Shown: positions 25,220-33,646, counted from the first letter of the stretch. The stretch: DNA of 33,911 nt from an uncultured Muribaculum sp. (GCA_910578785.1 CAJTSJ010000026.1:1-33911); one strand, 5' to 3'. Notes: generated from the sequence alone by a model not told the origin. A program made the numbers and translations.

Positions 25220-26257
25220 CTAAATCTTTCCCGGAGCCGTAAGGATGTGGTAAATCATGTCGTGAAGCTGGTCGTATGGGTCCATGCGCGAGCCAACACC
25301 CTTCGACGAGGCGTCTGCACGTCGGATTACCCGTAGAATCTCGATAAGCTGCCAGGCGTTGTAATTTTTCATGCCGTTTTTATAGTCCGGCGGAAGCCAG
25401 TTGCCTTTGCGACCGATGGCCGAGCACAGCGAAGCTTCGTTTTTGTCTTTTGTGTAGAGCATCACCAGAAGATTGGAAAAGAAATTCCATACCATGCTTA
25501 TCGTTACCACGAACGGATTGTTTTTGGGGTCGCTTCTGAAGTGGTCGAGAATGGTGAAGGCCATTTTGGCATTTTTGTTTGACAGTGCGTTGACAAGTTC
25601 GAAATTATTGTAGTCTTTGCTTATGCCGATATGTTTTTCTATGGTCTCGGGTGTAATCATGGCTCCTTGGGGCAAGGCCACCGTAAGCTTGCTGACTTCG
25701 TTGTATATTCTCGAAAGGTCGGTGCCTACATAATCGCACAGCATCGACAGCCCCTTTGGCTCGATGTTCAGTCCCTTTTCTTTTATGAATCCGCTTATTA
25801 TGTTGTTGGCGCTTCCTTCCTTGAGCTTGTTTGACTCAAACAGGACGCCTCCGTGGGTCATGGCCTGCGCCATGAATTCCTTGGTTTTCAGTTTGGCTCC
25901 GCGGCCGCTTACCACCAGTATCGTGGTCGGAGTGGGCTGTTGCGCATATAGGTGCAGGCGGTCGAGCACGGTCTGTGGCAGAGTCTGTGCCTCCTTAAGG
26001 ATTACTACCTGATAGTCGGACATCATGGGGTAGCGCCTGCATGCATCCATCACGGTGTCCATCTCCACTTCGGGAGCATAGAATGTGTATAGGTTGAAGT
26101 CTCTGTCGGCCTCCGGAATTATTTCGGTGAACTCTTTCAGAAGTTCGTCTATGTAGTAGCCTTCCTCGCCATGAAGTATGTAGATGGGAGAAAAGCGTCT
26201 GGATTTCAGTTGCGACTTAAGTTCGTCGAAAGTCACTGGTTTCGGTGCTTTAGCCAT
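25220..26257 (-). CDS. holA: DNA polymerase III subunit delta
   Basis: A 345-aa clamp-loader subunit that opens the sliding clamp. The N-terminus has the family segment SPIYILHGEEGYYIDELL, followed by the degenerate AAA+ fold without a working Walker A, a middle domain with GTDLSRIYNEVSKL and a helical collar domain at the C-terminus. Length fits the family. It is convergent with the barrel gene (25-bp gap) and divergent from the next gene with a 67-bp shared upstream region. Confidence 0.93.
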   Translation of the reverse strand: MAKAPKPVTFDELKSQLKSRRFSPIYILHGEEGYYIDELLKEFTEIIPEADRDFNLYTFYAPEVEMDTVMDACRRYPMMSDYQVVILKEAQTLPQTVLDRLHLYAQQPTPTTILVVSGRGAKLKTKEFMAQAMTHGGVLFESNKLKEGSANNIISGFIKEKGLNIEPKGLSMLCDYVGTDLSRIYNEVSKLTVALPQGAMITPETIEKHIGISKDYNNFELVNALSNKNAKMAFTILDHFRSDPKNNPFVVTISMVWNFFSNLLVMLYTKDKNEASLCSAIGRKGNWLPPDYKNGMKNYNAWQLIEILRVIRRADASSKGVGSRMDPYDQLHDMIYHILTAPGKI

Positions 26258-26284
26258 GAGTGGGATGATTCTCGGAATTATTTT

Positions 26285-26294
26285 GTAAATTTAC
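26285..26294. promoter_or_regulatory. Possible shared divergent -7 palindrome (holA and nuclease-domain gene)
   Basis: GTAAATTTAC is a 10-bp palindrome in the 67-bp gap. On each strand it reads TAAATTTA, one base from TAnnTTTG. No -33 TTTG is seen on either side, so this is tentative. Confidence 0.25.
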
Positions 26295-26324
26295 GCAATT
26301 AATCTCGTAACTCCAAGCGTGCTA

Positions 26325-26774
26325 ATGAAATTGAATCTGCCTGCATTTGATGTCAAAGTGACGGTCAATGCCTCCGGCGAAAGGGCTATTTATGACCGTC
26401 TGCGCAAAAAGTATGTCGCACTCACTCCTGAAGAATGGGTGCGACAGCATTTCGTTGAGTTTATGATAGCGCGCCGTGGCTATCCGGCATCATTGATGGC
26501 CAACGAGATAGGCATAACCCTGAACGGGACCAAACGACGTTGCGACACGGTGGTTTTCGACCGCCGGGGAATGCCGTTGACCATAGTGGAGTACAAGTCG
26601 CCCGATGTGGCTGTCACTCAGAAGACATTTGACCAGATTGTGCGTTACAACATGGTGTTGCACGCCAGGTATCTGATAGTCTCAAACGGATTGACCCACT
26701 ACTGTTGTGCGATAGATTATGACAACCGCACTTATTCGTTTCTTGCCGATGTGCCGGACTATGACAGCCTATGA
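26325..26774 (+). CDS. Orphan PD-(D/E)XK nuclease-domain protein (HsdR N-terminal type)
   Basis: The ATG at 26325 is preferred to an in-frame GTG at 26319, giving 149 aa. The sequence corresponds to the nuclease domain found at the N-terminus of type I restriction R subunits (HSDR_N_2 type): Asp74 in RRCDTVVFD, then Glu89 and Lys91 in TIVEYKSP form the D-ExK site, and QIVRYNMVLHARYLIVSNG follows. There is no helicase domain and no HsdM or HsdS nearby, so it is not a restriction enzyme as such. A housekeeping role near holA is possible. Its stop overlaps the convergent alkD-like stop by 6 bp. Confidence 0.8.
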   Translation: MKLNLPAFDVKVTVNASGERAIYDRLRKKYVALTPEEWVRQHFVEFMIARRGYPASLMANEIGITLNGTKRRCDTVVFDRRGMPLTIVEYKSPDVAVTQKTFDQIVRYNMVLHARYLIVSNGLTHYCCAIDYDNRTYSFLADVPDYDSL

Positions 26775-27329
26775 TTCGGAATCCTCTTCCAGGAAGCTGA
26801 TTTCTTCAAGAAGCTGACGCGCTATGGAGGCTGTCAGTGCCGACTCTCTCGACGCTTCGGCCAGGGCATAGGATTTTATCTCGGCTATTTTTGACGGAAG
26901 CATGTTGAACATCATGCGGAGTGCGCCGTAACGGTCCATGTCGCGGTCTGACAAAATCAGTTCGTCGGCAAGGGCAGGGGCATATTCCATGCCTCTCAGC
27001 AGTTTAAGACACAGCACGTCGACGGCTTCAGCCGACACGGCCGACCTAATCCATGACTTGGCCTTGTCGACGCTGAATTTTTCGCGCGGATATACCATCG
27101 GCGCCAAGAGCATGCTTTCTCTCGTCGAACTGTTTTCCCAAAGCTGTTGCGCCAGGTCTTCCGATTGCCCGGTCTCTTTGGCGATGGCTGTCAACTGTGG
27201 CAGGTTGACTCCGAATATTATTTTATAGGGTGCACCCTGACGGCGCATCGCATCGGCTATGGCTCCGTTGCGAAGAGCGAAAAAGCGGTGCTTTACAGCC
27301 TGCATCGGATTGAATTCACGTTTGTCCAT
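26769..27329 (-). CDS. AlkD-like HEAT-repeat DNA alkylation repair protein
   Basis: The start at 27329 (MDKREFNPMQAV) is preferred: the longer frame to 27425 runs back into thiH and lacks conservation-like sequence. The product is 186 aa of short antiparallel helices, consistent with the ARM/HEAT fold of AlkD-type 7-methylguanine glycosylases. The catalytic Asp and DNA-contact Trp residues of Bacillus AlkD cannot be assigned by eye, and the protein is shorter than AlkD (about 230 aa), so activity is uncertain. It begins 7 bp after thiH and is the last gene of the thiamin operon. Confidence 0.7.
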   Translation of the reverse strand: MDKREFNPMQAVKHRFFALRNGAIADAMRRQGAPYKIIFGVNLPQLTAIAKETGQSEDLAQQLWENSSTRESMLLAPMVYPREKFSVDKAKSWIRSAVSAEAVDVLCLKLLRGMEYAPALADELILSDRDMDRYGALRMMFNMLPSKIAEIKSYALAEASRESALTASIARQLLEEISFLEEDSES

Positions 27330-27336
27330 ATATATG

Positions 27337-28446
27337 TCAGTCGAATATTTTGTCCCAGTCTTTCCACACCACTTCGTAGCCGAGTTCGCGGATTCGGTCG
27401 GCAACGTTTTTGGGCGTTCGTTCATCGCTCACTGTAAACTGCTCCAACGATTCCGGAGCTACGGAGTAGCCCCCCGGATCGGTCTTGCTTCCGGCGCTCA
27501 TGGATGTCACCCCCAGGCGCATCATATTGTCGCGGAAAGCCGGATTCTCTCTTGTGGAGTAGCTGATGTCGACATCGTGGTCGAAGATGCGGAATGCAAA
27601 AGTCAGCTGGGCAAGTTCCTTGTCGGACATCACCACGTTTGGCTGGAAATGCCCTTCTGACGGACGCATTCGGGGAAAATTTACGGAATACTTTGTCCTC
27701 CAGTAGTTTTTGCGGAGATAGCGCAGGTGACGGGCCATCATAGTGACGTCCGTGCGCCAGTCTTCAAGACCGATGAGCACTCCCATTCCGATTTTGTGCA
27801 CTCCGGCCTGTCCCATGCGGTCGTATCCGTTCAACCGCCAGTCAAATATCGACTTCATTCCACGCGGATGGTATTTCCTGTAGTTGGCTTCGTTGTATGT
27901 CTCCTGGAAGCACACGACGCCGTTGAGTCCCGATTTGGTCAGGCGATAGTAGTTTTCGGCCTTCATCGGCATGACCTCGATGGTGAGGTTGTTGAAGTAC
28001 GGACGGCATGTCTGCAGGGCTTTCTCAAGATAGTCCACGCCGGCTTTTGAGGGGTATTCGCCGGTGACGATGAGCAGATTTTCGAACGGCCCGAGCTGGC
28101 GTATGGCCTGGCATTCCTTCTCAATCTGCTCCATGGTCAGAATGGTGCGTTCAAACGGATTGTTGTGGTTGAAACCGCAGTATACGCATGCGTTTGTGCA
28201 GGCATTGGTGATGTACAATGGGATGTACATGCTTATGGTCTTGCCGAAGCGCTCTTGGGTGATTCGCTGGCTCATCTGGGCCATCGGTTCAATGTAGGGG
28301 ACGGCTGCGGGCGAAATCAGAGCCATGAAGTCTTCTTCGTCAAGATGCTCCTTGCCGAGGGCAATTTCCACGTCGCGCGCGGTTTTTGAGGCTATGCAAC
28401 GGGTTGTGTCGTCCCAATCGTATTTTTTTATTTCGTCATAAAACAT
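27337..28446 (-). CDS. thiH: 2-iminoacetate synthase ThiH
   Basis: A 369-aa radical SAM enzyme that cleaves tyrosine to dehydroglycine (2-iminoacetate) and p-cresol for thiazole synthesis. The cluster-binding CxxxCxxC is at Cys83, Cys87 and Cys90 (NACTNACVYCGF). Length and the C-terminal region with SAGSKTDPGGY are typical. It follows thiC by 8 bp. ThiH rather than oxygen-dependent ThiO fits an anaerobic lifestyle. Confidence 0.96.
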   Translation of the reverse strand: MFYDEIKKYDWDDTTRCIASKTARDVEIALGKEHLDEEDFMALISPAAVPYIEPMAQMSQRITQERFGKTISMYIPLYITNACTNACVYCGFNHNNPFERTILTMEQIEKECQAIRQLGPFENLLIVTGEYPSKAGVDYLEKALQTCRPYFNNLTIEVMPMKAENYYRLTKSGLNGVVCFQETYNEANYRKYHPRGMKSIFDWRLNGYDRMGQAGVHKIGMGVLIGLEDWRTDVTMMARHLRYLRKNYWRTKYSVNFPRMRPSEGHFQPNVVMSDKELAQLTFAFRIFDHDVDISYSTRENPAFRDNMMRLGVTSMSAGSKTDPGGYSVAPESLEQFTVSDERTPKNVADRIRELGYEVVWKDWDKIFD

Positions 28447-28454
28447 AGGCTTCC

Positions 28455-30161
28455 TTATTTAGAGCAGTCGCCGGAGTCGATTACCGACTGAGAGATTCTC
28501 ATGGCGCAGAAGTTGGGTCCGCACATGGTGCAGAAGTGGTCGTCGGCTTTGTGGCTCTCCACGTAATACTGTCTGGCACGGGCGGGGTCGAGCGACAGGT
28601 TGAACTGGTCTTTCCAGCGGAATTCAAATCGGGCCTTGCTCATGGCGTTGTCGCGCACCATGGCTCCGGGATGTCCTTTGGCTATGTCGGCCGCGTGCGC
28701 GGCTATCTTATAGGCTATCACTCCGTTGCGCACATCTTCAAGATTAGGCAGTGCGAGATGTTCTTTCGGGGTTACGTAGCATATCATTGCCGTGCCCATC
28801 CATGCTATCTGCGCCGCGCCTATGGCCGATGTGATGTGGTCGTAGCCGGGTGCGATGTCGGTCGTAAGCGGTCCGAGCGTGTAGAACGGAGCTTCGTGGC
28901 ACGATGAAATCTGGCGGTCCATGTTTTCGCGGATTTTTTGCATGGGCACGTGTCCGGGACCTTCGATGAGAACCTGTACGTCGTGCTTCCATGCAATTTC
29001 TGTAAGTTCGCCGAGCACGTCGAGTTCGAGGAATTGAGAGTGGTCGTTTGCGTCGTGGATACTGCCCGGACGCATGCCGTCGCCGAGCGATACGGCAACA
29101 TCATATCTGGCGAGAATCTCGCATATTTCGTCAAAATGGGTGTAAAGGAAATTTTCCTGGTTGTGCATGACTGCCCATTGAGTCATGATGGAGCCACCTC
29201 TTGATACTATGCCGGTGAGGCGTTCGGCTATTAGATCGGCATGGGCGCGAAGCACGCCGGCATGTATGGTGAAGTAATCGACCCCTTGTTCGGCCTGTTC
29301 GATGAGGGTGTCGCGGTATATCTCCCATGTCAGTTTGCTCACGTCGCCGTTGACCTTTTCGAGAGCCTGGTAGACGGGCACGGTCCCCATCGGCACTGGG
29401 CAGTTGCGTATTATCCATTCGCGCGTCTCATGGATGTTGTCGCCTGTCGAGAGGTCCATAAGCGTGTCGCCTCCCCAGTAACAGCTCCATACGGCTTTGT
29501 TTACCTCTTCTTCGATACCCGACGACAGGGCCGAGTTGCCGATGTTGGTGTTGAGTTTCACGAGGAATTTCGAGCCGATAATCATCGGTTCGCTTTCCGG
29601 ATGGTTGATGTTGGCCGGAATGACTGCGCGTCCGGATGCTACTTCATCCCTTACCATTTCGGGCGTGATGTCGCTTTTTATTCCGAGAGCCTCGTTGTTC
29701 ATGTTTTCGCGGATGGCCACATATTCCATTTCCGGCGTGACTATTCCGGCTTTCGCAAGGGCCATCTGGGTTATCTTGTGCCCGTCTTTTGCTCGGCGGG
29801 GAGCATATCGGTGGGCGAAACGTATTGAATCGAGGCTCGTGTCCGCTTCACGCTGACGGCCGTATTCCGAAGTGATGCCGGGAAGCAGCTCCAGGTCGTC
29901 GCGTCGGCTTGTCCATGCCTCGCGTGTGCGCGGCAGACCTTGGTTTATATCGATTCTGATGTTTGGGTCGGTGTATGGCCCGCTTGTGTCGTAGACATAT
30001 ACGGGTGAGTTCTGATGCATCAGCTTTTCGCCGTTGACTATCCTGACAGTAGGAGTGAGGTTTATTTTGCGCATCGGAACGCGGATGTTATGTATGGTTC
30101 CGTCGATATATGTCTTTTCCGATCCGGGGTATGACTGTACGTCGATATTGTTTATTTCCAT
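28455..30161 (-). CDS. thiC: Phosphomethylpyrimidine synthase ThiC
   Basis: A 568-aa radical SAM enzyme that rearranges AIR to HMP phosphate, the pyrimidine half of thiamin. The unusual C-terminal cluster motif CxxCxxxxC is at Cys544, Cys547 and Cys552 (CTMCGPNFC). Other family stretches are GTVPVYQALE, GDGMRPGSIHDAND and IEGPGHVP. It lies 15 bp after thiG. Confidence 0.97.
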   Translation of the reverse strand: MEINNIDVQSYPGSEKTYIDGTIHNIRVPMRKINLTPTVRIVNGEKLMHQNSPVYVYDTSGPYTDPNIRIDINQGLPRTREAWTSRRDDLELLPGITSEYGRQREADTSLDSIRFAHRYAPRRAKDGHKITQMALAKAGIVTPEMEYVAIRENMNNEALGIKSDITPEMVRDEVASGRAVIPANINHPESEPMIIGSKFLVKLNTNIGNSALSSGIEEEVNKAVWSCYWGGDTLMDLSTGDNIHETREWIIRNCPVPMGTVPVYQALEKVNGDVSKLTWEIYRDTLIEQAEQGVDYFTIHAGVLRAHADLIAERLTGIVSRGGSIMTQWAVMHNQENFLYTHFDEICEILARYDVAVSLGDGMRPGSIHDANDHSQFLELDVLGELTEIAWKHDVQVLIEGPGHVPMQKIRENMDRQISSCHEAPFYTLGPLTTDIAPGYDHITSAIGAAQIAWMGTAMICYVTPKEHLALPNLEDVRNGVIAYKIAAHAADIAKGHPGAMVRDNAMSKARFEFRWKDQFNLSLDPARARQYYVESHKADDHFCTMCGPNFCAMRISQSVIDSGDCSK

Positions 30162-30176
30162 TGCGATGTTGGTCTG

Positions 30177-30947
30177 TTATTGAAGAAATGAGGTTAGGGG
30201 CGATGTGGCCTGTGCGTGGCTGTGGGTCGATCCGAGTCCGGCCAGATAAGCCATTCGGCCGGCTTCTACTGCCAGCTTGAACGCCTTGGCCATTTCTATG
30301 GGATTGCCTGCTACGGCTATGGCTGTGTTGACGAGTACGGCATCGGCGCCCATCTCCATGGCGTCGGCGGCGTGCGACGGCGCTCCAAGTCCGGCGTCGA
30401 CCACTACGGGCACGCGGCTTTCTGCTATGATTATTTCCAGAAGGTCGCGGGTCTTAAGCCCCTTGTTGGTGCCGATGGGTGCTCCCAACGGCATCACGGC
30501 GGCAGTGCCTGCCTCTTCCAGCCGCTTGCACAGTACGGGGTCGGCCTGTATGTAGGGCAATACGTGGAACCCTTCCTTGGCCAGTATCTCTGTGGCTTTA
30601 AGTGTTTCTATGGGGTCGGGGAGCAGATATTTCGGGTCGGGATGAATCTCCAGTTTCAGGAAGTCAGTGTGGAATATTTCTCTTGACAGCCGGGCGGCCA
30701 ATACGGCTTCCTCGGCATTGCGCACGCCTGATGTGTTCGGCAGAAACTGTACCTTGTCGCGGTTGATGTGACGAAGCATGTCGTCTTCGCGTTCATTGTC
30801 CATGTCGATGCGTTTCATGGCTACGGTGATCATTTCCGAGCCGGATGCCAGAATCGATTCGAGCATCAGTTTATTGGATGAGAACTTTCCTGTTCCCATA
30901 AACAGGCGCGAGATAAATTCGCGTCCCCCGATTTTTAATATGTCCAT
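30177..30947 (-). CDS. thiG: Thiazole synthase ThiG
   Basis: A 256-aa TIM barrel that joins DXP, 2-iminoacetate and ThiS-thiocarboxylate into the thiazole phosphate. Lys98 in FLKLEIHPD is the expected Schiff-base lysine. The phosphate loop region VVDAGLGAPSHAADAMEMG is intact. It needs ThiS and ThiH, both in this operon. A 34-bp gap separates it from thiE. Confidence 0.96.
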   Translation of the reverse strand: MDILKIGGREFISRLFMGTGKFSSNKLMLESILASGSEMITVAMKRIDMDNEREDDMLRHINRDKVQFLPNTSGVRNAEEAVLAARLSREIFHTDFLKLEIHPDPKYLLPDPIETLKATEILAKEGFHVLPYIQADPVLCKRLEEAGTAAVMPLGAPIGTNKGLKTRDLLEIIIAESRVPVVVDAGLGAPSHAADAMEMGADAVLVNTAIAVAGNPIEMAKAFKLAVEAGRMAYLAGLGSTHSHAQATSPLTSFLQ

Positions 30948-30981
30948 TGCAGTCTATGTGTTGGTTTATTGATGAGTCGGA

Positions 30982-31605
30982 CTACTGTTTGGCACCGAGC
31001 AGAGAGAGTACTCTGTCGACGTAGTCCGCAGAGTTGTCTGAATTGATGATGGCTCCTGACATAGCGAGTCCCTGTACGCCTGTGGCCATTACCTGCTCTA
31101 CGTCGTCGGCGGTTATGCCTCCGATGGCCACGACGGGAAGTTTGTTGCCTTTTGACTTGACTTCCTGCATTATGGATGTGTATCCGTCGAGGCCGATTAC
31201 CGGAGCCAGTTTCTTCTTTGTGGTGGTGTGCCTGAACGGGCCTAAACCCACGTAATCGACATCGATTCCGCGCATGGCCATTATGTCGTCGGCCGTATTG
31301 GCCGTGACGCCGATGATGGCGTGTGGTCCGAGCATCTCTCTGGCCTTTTGCGGATCCATGTCTTCTTTGCCGAGATGCACGCCGTGCACCCGCAATTCTT
31401 TCACGAGCGCCACGTTGTCGTCAATGACGAGAATCACTCCTGCATCCTTGCAGATGGGGATTATGTCTTCGGCTGTAGCCTTTAATTCGTCGTATGAGGC
31501 GTCCTTCATGCGGAGCTGTACCCATTTGCATCCTCCGTCAATCACCATTTTGACTTCCTGGGCTATTGTATATCGGTCAGAAGGATTGGTTATGAATTGA
31601 AGCAT
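30982..31605 (-). CDS. thiE: Thiamin phosphate synthase ThiE
   Basis: A 207-aa TIM barrel that couples HMP-PP with thiazole phosphate to give thiamin phosphate. The diphosphate-binding QLRMKD (30-35), the VHLGKEDM segment, GVTANT and the GPFRHTTTKK loop are all present, so it looks fully active. Its start codon overlaps the stop of the upstream TenI-like gene by 1 bp (TAATG). Confidence 0.94.
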   Translation of the reverse strand: MLQFITNPSDRYTIAQEVKMVIDGGCKWVQLRMKDASYDELKATAEDIIPICKDAGVILVIDDNVALVKELRVHGVHLGKEDMDPQKAREMLGPHAIIGVTANTADDIMAMRGIDVDYVGLGPFRHTTTKKKLAPVIGLDGYTSIMQEVKSKGNKLPVVAIGGITADDVEQVMATGVQGLAMSGAIINSDNSADYVDRVLSLLGAKQ

Positions 31606-32201
31606 TATGATGTCTGTTTATAAGTTCTGTTAAAAGCTGTGTCGATTTTCTGTAATTTTTTTGAAAGATTATCCAATGTGCCGCCGTCAAAAATATAGCC
31701 GAGCATGGCGAATCCGGCAAACGGATATTTCGACAATTCGTCGAAGCGTTCAGGGGTTATGCCTCCCAGCGCGACGACTTTTCCTTCGGGAATGCTGTCG
31801 AGTTCCTCAGTGGTGAACGCCGCCTTATAGCCCTGTTTTGACACGCTGTCAAATATCGGGCTTAGCGTCACGAAATCGACATTGCCTGCATGTCGGCGCA
31901 CCTCTTCGACGGTGTGGCATGTACGGCTCACCGGCCCGCTGTACAGCCTCGGAGCTTCAGGACATCGCGAGTTTAGATGTATCCCTCCGAGATTGAATTC
32001 GTTAAGAAGCTCAAAGTGGCCGTGAAGCCTCAGCCGGGAGTGTAGTCGGGGAGAGATGTCCTGTATGACGTTTTTAATGTCGCGCACAGACGCTTCGGGG
32101 TGTCGGAGATGCACGTAGTCCCAGCCGTGATTGAGTATCACGGTAATGCGCTTGGCTTCGTCATCGGATATTTCCGGCGGCGTAATGGCTATCCGGAGCA
32201 T
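31605..32201 (-). CDS. TenI/ThiE-like paralogue with altered active-site motifs
   Basis: A 198-aa ThiE-superfamily barrel. Compared with the neighbouring ThiE, QLRMKD has become HLRHPE (31-36) and the GPxxxTxTK loop reads SPIFDSVSK, so diphosphate and metal binding are probably changed. The GIHLN and ALGGI strands are kept. It may be a TenI-type thiazole tautomerase, which aromatises the ThiG product, or a second thiamin phosphate synthase of weak activity. It starts 1 bp after thiS and overlaps thiE by 1 bp. Confidence 0.8.
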   Translation of the reverse strand: MLRIAITPPEISDDEAKRITVILNHGWDYVHLRHPEASVRDIKNVIQDISPRLHSRLRLHGHFELLNEFNLGGIHLNSRCPEAPRLYSGPVSRTCHTVEEVRRHAGNVDFVTLSPIFDSVSKQGYKAAFTTEELDSIPEGKVVALGGITPERFDELSKYPFAGFAMLGYIFDGGTLDNLSKKLQKIDTAFNRTYKQTS

Positions 32202-32202
32202 A

Positions 32203-32403
32203 CTATCCTCCGTAGAAAGGCTGGATTACGAGTACGGAGTCTCCGTCTTTAAGTATGGTGGAGTCCCGGTCGACGAGTTGCACTACCTCTCCGTTAAGCG
32301 CGGTGGCTATACCTTCAGGATCGACGCCTGCTAAATTAAGCGCTCCCTGAAGTGAAGTGTTGTCGGGCACTTCCATCTTCTTGTCGTTAATTGTAATATT
32401 CAT
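32203..32403 (-). CDS. thiS: Sulfur carrier protein ThiS
   Basis: A 66-aa ubiquitin-fold protein ending in the required Gly-Gly (PFYGG), which is adenylated and then converted to a thiocarboxylate to supply sulfur to ThiG. It lies 18 bp after thiD. The adenylylating enzyme ThiF/MoeB is not in the window. Confidence 0.95.
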   Translation of the reverse strand: MNITINDKKMEVPDNTSLQGALNLAGVDPEGIATALNGEVVQLVDRDSTILKDGDSVLVIQPFYGG

Positions 32404-32421
32404 ATTTATATATGGTTTTGG

Positions 32422-33252
32422 TTATGATTCTATTATTGTGTACGGTACCGGCGCAAACATGTGGTTGACTGGTCCGTGGCCGTGGCCGGTGCTGATGTCT
32501 GCTCCCGATTTTAAGGCTTGGTCTATGTAGCTTTTGCCTTTTAAGACGGCCTTTTCGAGCGGATAGCCGAGTGCAAGGTATGAGGCTATGGCTGATGACA
32601 GCGTACATCCGGTGCCGTGAGTGTTGACAGTATGGACTCTGTCGCTTGCAAGCAGTACGGTCGTGCTTGCCGGACTTGCCGACAGTATGTCTACCGACTG
32701 CGACGGATTGGAGGAGTCGCCGCCTTTGAGCAGAATGGCCGTGGCGCCGAATTCTCTTAATGCTCTGATTTGTTCTTCGCTGTTGTCGGTTCCGGTAAGC
32801 ACCTTGGCTTCCTCCTCATTTGGCGTAACTAATGTGGACAAGGGCAGAAGCCTTGACTTGACGGTATCGATAGCCTCGTCGTCCATAAGCTTACTGCCTG
32901 AAGTCGACACCATCACCGGATCGAGAACGATATTGCGTGCGTTGTTTCTGATTAGTGCATCGGCAACTGCCTCGACTGTCTCCGCGCTGAAAAGCATGCC
33001 TATCTTCACGGCGTTAGGGCGAATGTCGCCATACACGGCGTCAATCTGTCCGGCCACGATGTCTGGATTGATTCCCTGCACTGCGGTTACGCCAATGGTG
33101 TTCTGGACGGTGATGGCTGTAATGGCAGTCATGCCGTAAACGCCTATTGCCGACATTGTCTTTATGTCGGCCTGGATTCCCGCACCTCCCGAAGAGTCGG
33201 ATCCCGCAATGCTCAATGCTGTAATATATCTGCGCATATCAGTCGTCTGCAT
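32422..33252 (-). CDS. thiD: Hydroxymethylpyrimidine / phosphomethylpyrimidine kinase ThiD
   Basis: A 276-aa ribokinase-family enzyme that phosphorylates HMP and HMP-P to HMP-PP. N-terminal IAGSDSSGGAGIQADIK (15-31) and the C-terminal THGTGCTLSSAIA with Cys216 mark the family. The start may be the ATG at 33252 or one five codons later (MRRYIT). It is the first gene after the TPP riboswitch. Confidence 0.96.
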   Translation of the reverse strand: MQTTDMRRYITALSIAGSDSSGGAGIQADIKTMSAIGVYGMTAITAITVQNTIGVTAVQGINPDIVAGQIDAVYGDIRPNAVKIGMLFSAETVEAVADALIRNNARNIVLDPVMVSTSGSKLMDDEAIDTVKSRLLPLSTLVTPNEEEAKVLTGTDNSEEQIRALREFGATAILLKGGDSSNPSQSVDILSASPASTTVLLASDRVHTVNTHGTGCTLSSAIASYLALGYPLEKAVLKGKSYIDQALKSGADISTGHGHGPVNHMFAPVPYTIIES

Positions 33253-33379
33253 CTGTTAATTAAAACAATGCATAATCGAAAAAGATTGCTCGGAACAGAG
33301 CCTGGATTCAACAGGACAGACTGAATAATATGAGAAATGGCTGGAAACTGATGGCAGGACACACTCTTGCCAAACTATT

Positions 33380-33463
33380 GCAATCCCTTCGCCGGCGTTA
33401 CCCGTAGCAGGTTCGTAGGGTCTGATCTCAGCACACTCAGTCGTCATGGTGGCACCCCTTTGT
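33380..33463 (-). promoter_or_regulatory. TPP riboswitch
   Basis: The minus strand carries the conserved thi-box elements in order: AAGGGGTGCC, GACTGAGTGTGCTGAGATC, ACCC, GAACCTG, then GGGTAACGCCGGCGAAGGGA. All core pyrimidine- and pyrophosphate-sensor segments (CTGAGA, GAACCTG, GCGAAGGGA) are intact. It lies between the thi promoter and thiD, with about 127 nt between aptamer and start codon. That spacer holds a weak GCTC/GAGC hairpin followed by TTTTT on the minus strand (near 33270-33293), a possible terminator, but control at translation is equally possible. Confidence 0.95.
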
Positions 33464-33477
33464 CAATTATGTCAGGG

Positions 33478-33509
33478 CAAATATAGTCAGTTTACGGCTA
33501 AAGTGCAAA
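33478..33509 (-). promoter_or_regulatory. Promoter of the thiamin operon
   Basis: The minus strand reads TTTG (33509-33506), a 20-nt spacer, then TATATTTG (33485-33478): a full match to the Bacteroidetes consensus, 15 bp before the TPP aptamer. Confidence 0.8.
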
Positions 33510-33535
33510 TCTGGGGCCAATTTTTTATGTAATAT

Positions 33536-33570
33536 AAAAAAAGAAGAACCGCTTATCTGCGATTCTTCTT
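33536..33570 (-). terminator. Terminator of tRNA-Arg
   Basis: On the minus strand, an AAGAAGAA/TTCTTCTT stem (33563-33570 with 33541-33548) with an inner GC pair precedes a run of T. Confidence 0.7.
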
Positions 33571-33572
33571 TG

Positions 33573-33646
33573 TGACTCCTACAGGATTCAAACCTGTAAC
33601 CTTCTGATCCGTAGTCAGATGCTCTATTCAGTTGAGCTAAGGAGCC
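33573..33646 (-). tRNA. tRNA-Arg (ACG)
   Basis: The minus strand folds as a cloverleaf: acceptor GGCTCCT/AGGAGTC, D-arm TAGCTCAACTGAATAGAGC, anticodon stem TCTGA/TCAGA with anticodon ACG (read as ICG), and T-arm ACAGG-TTTGAAT-CCTGT. CCA is not encoded, unlike the tRNA-His here. Confidence 0.95.

Noticed and set aside
26325..26774. A type I restriction-modification locus
   Set aside because: Only the nuclease domain is present; no HsdM, HsdS or helicase part occurs in the window.
27330..27425. Longer N-terminus for the AlkD-like protein
   Set aside because: It would overlap 89 bp of thiH in another frame; the ATG at 27329 follows thiH with ordinary operon spacing.
33256..33447. 63-codon frame on the minus strand upstream of thiD
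   Set aside because: Most of it is the TPP aptamer read as protein; the Met lies inside the conserved aptamer core.
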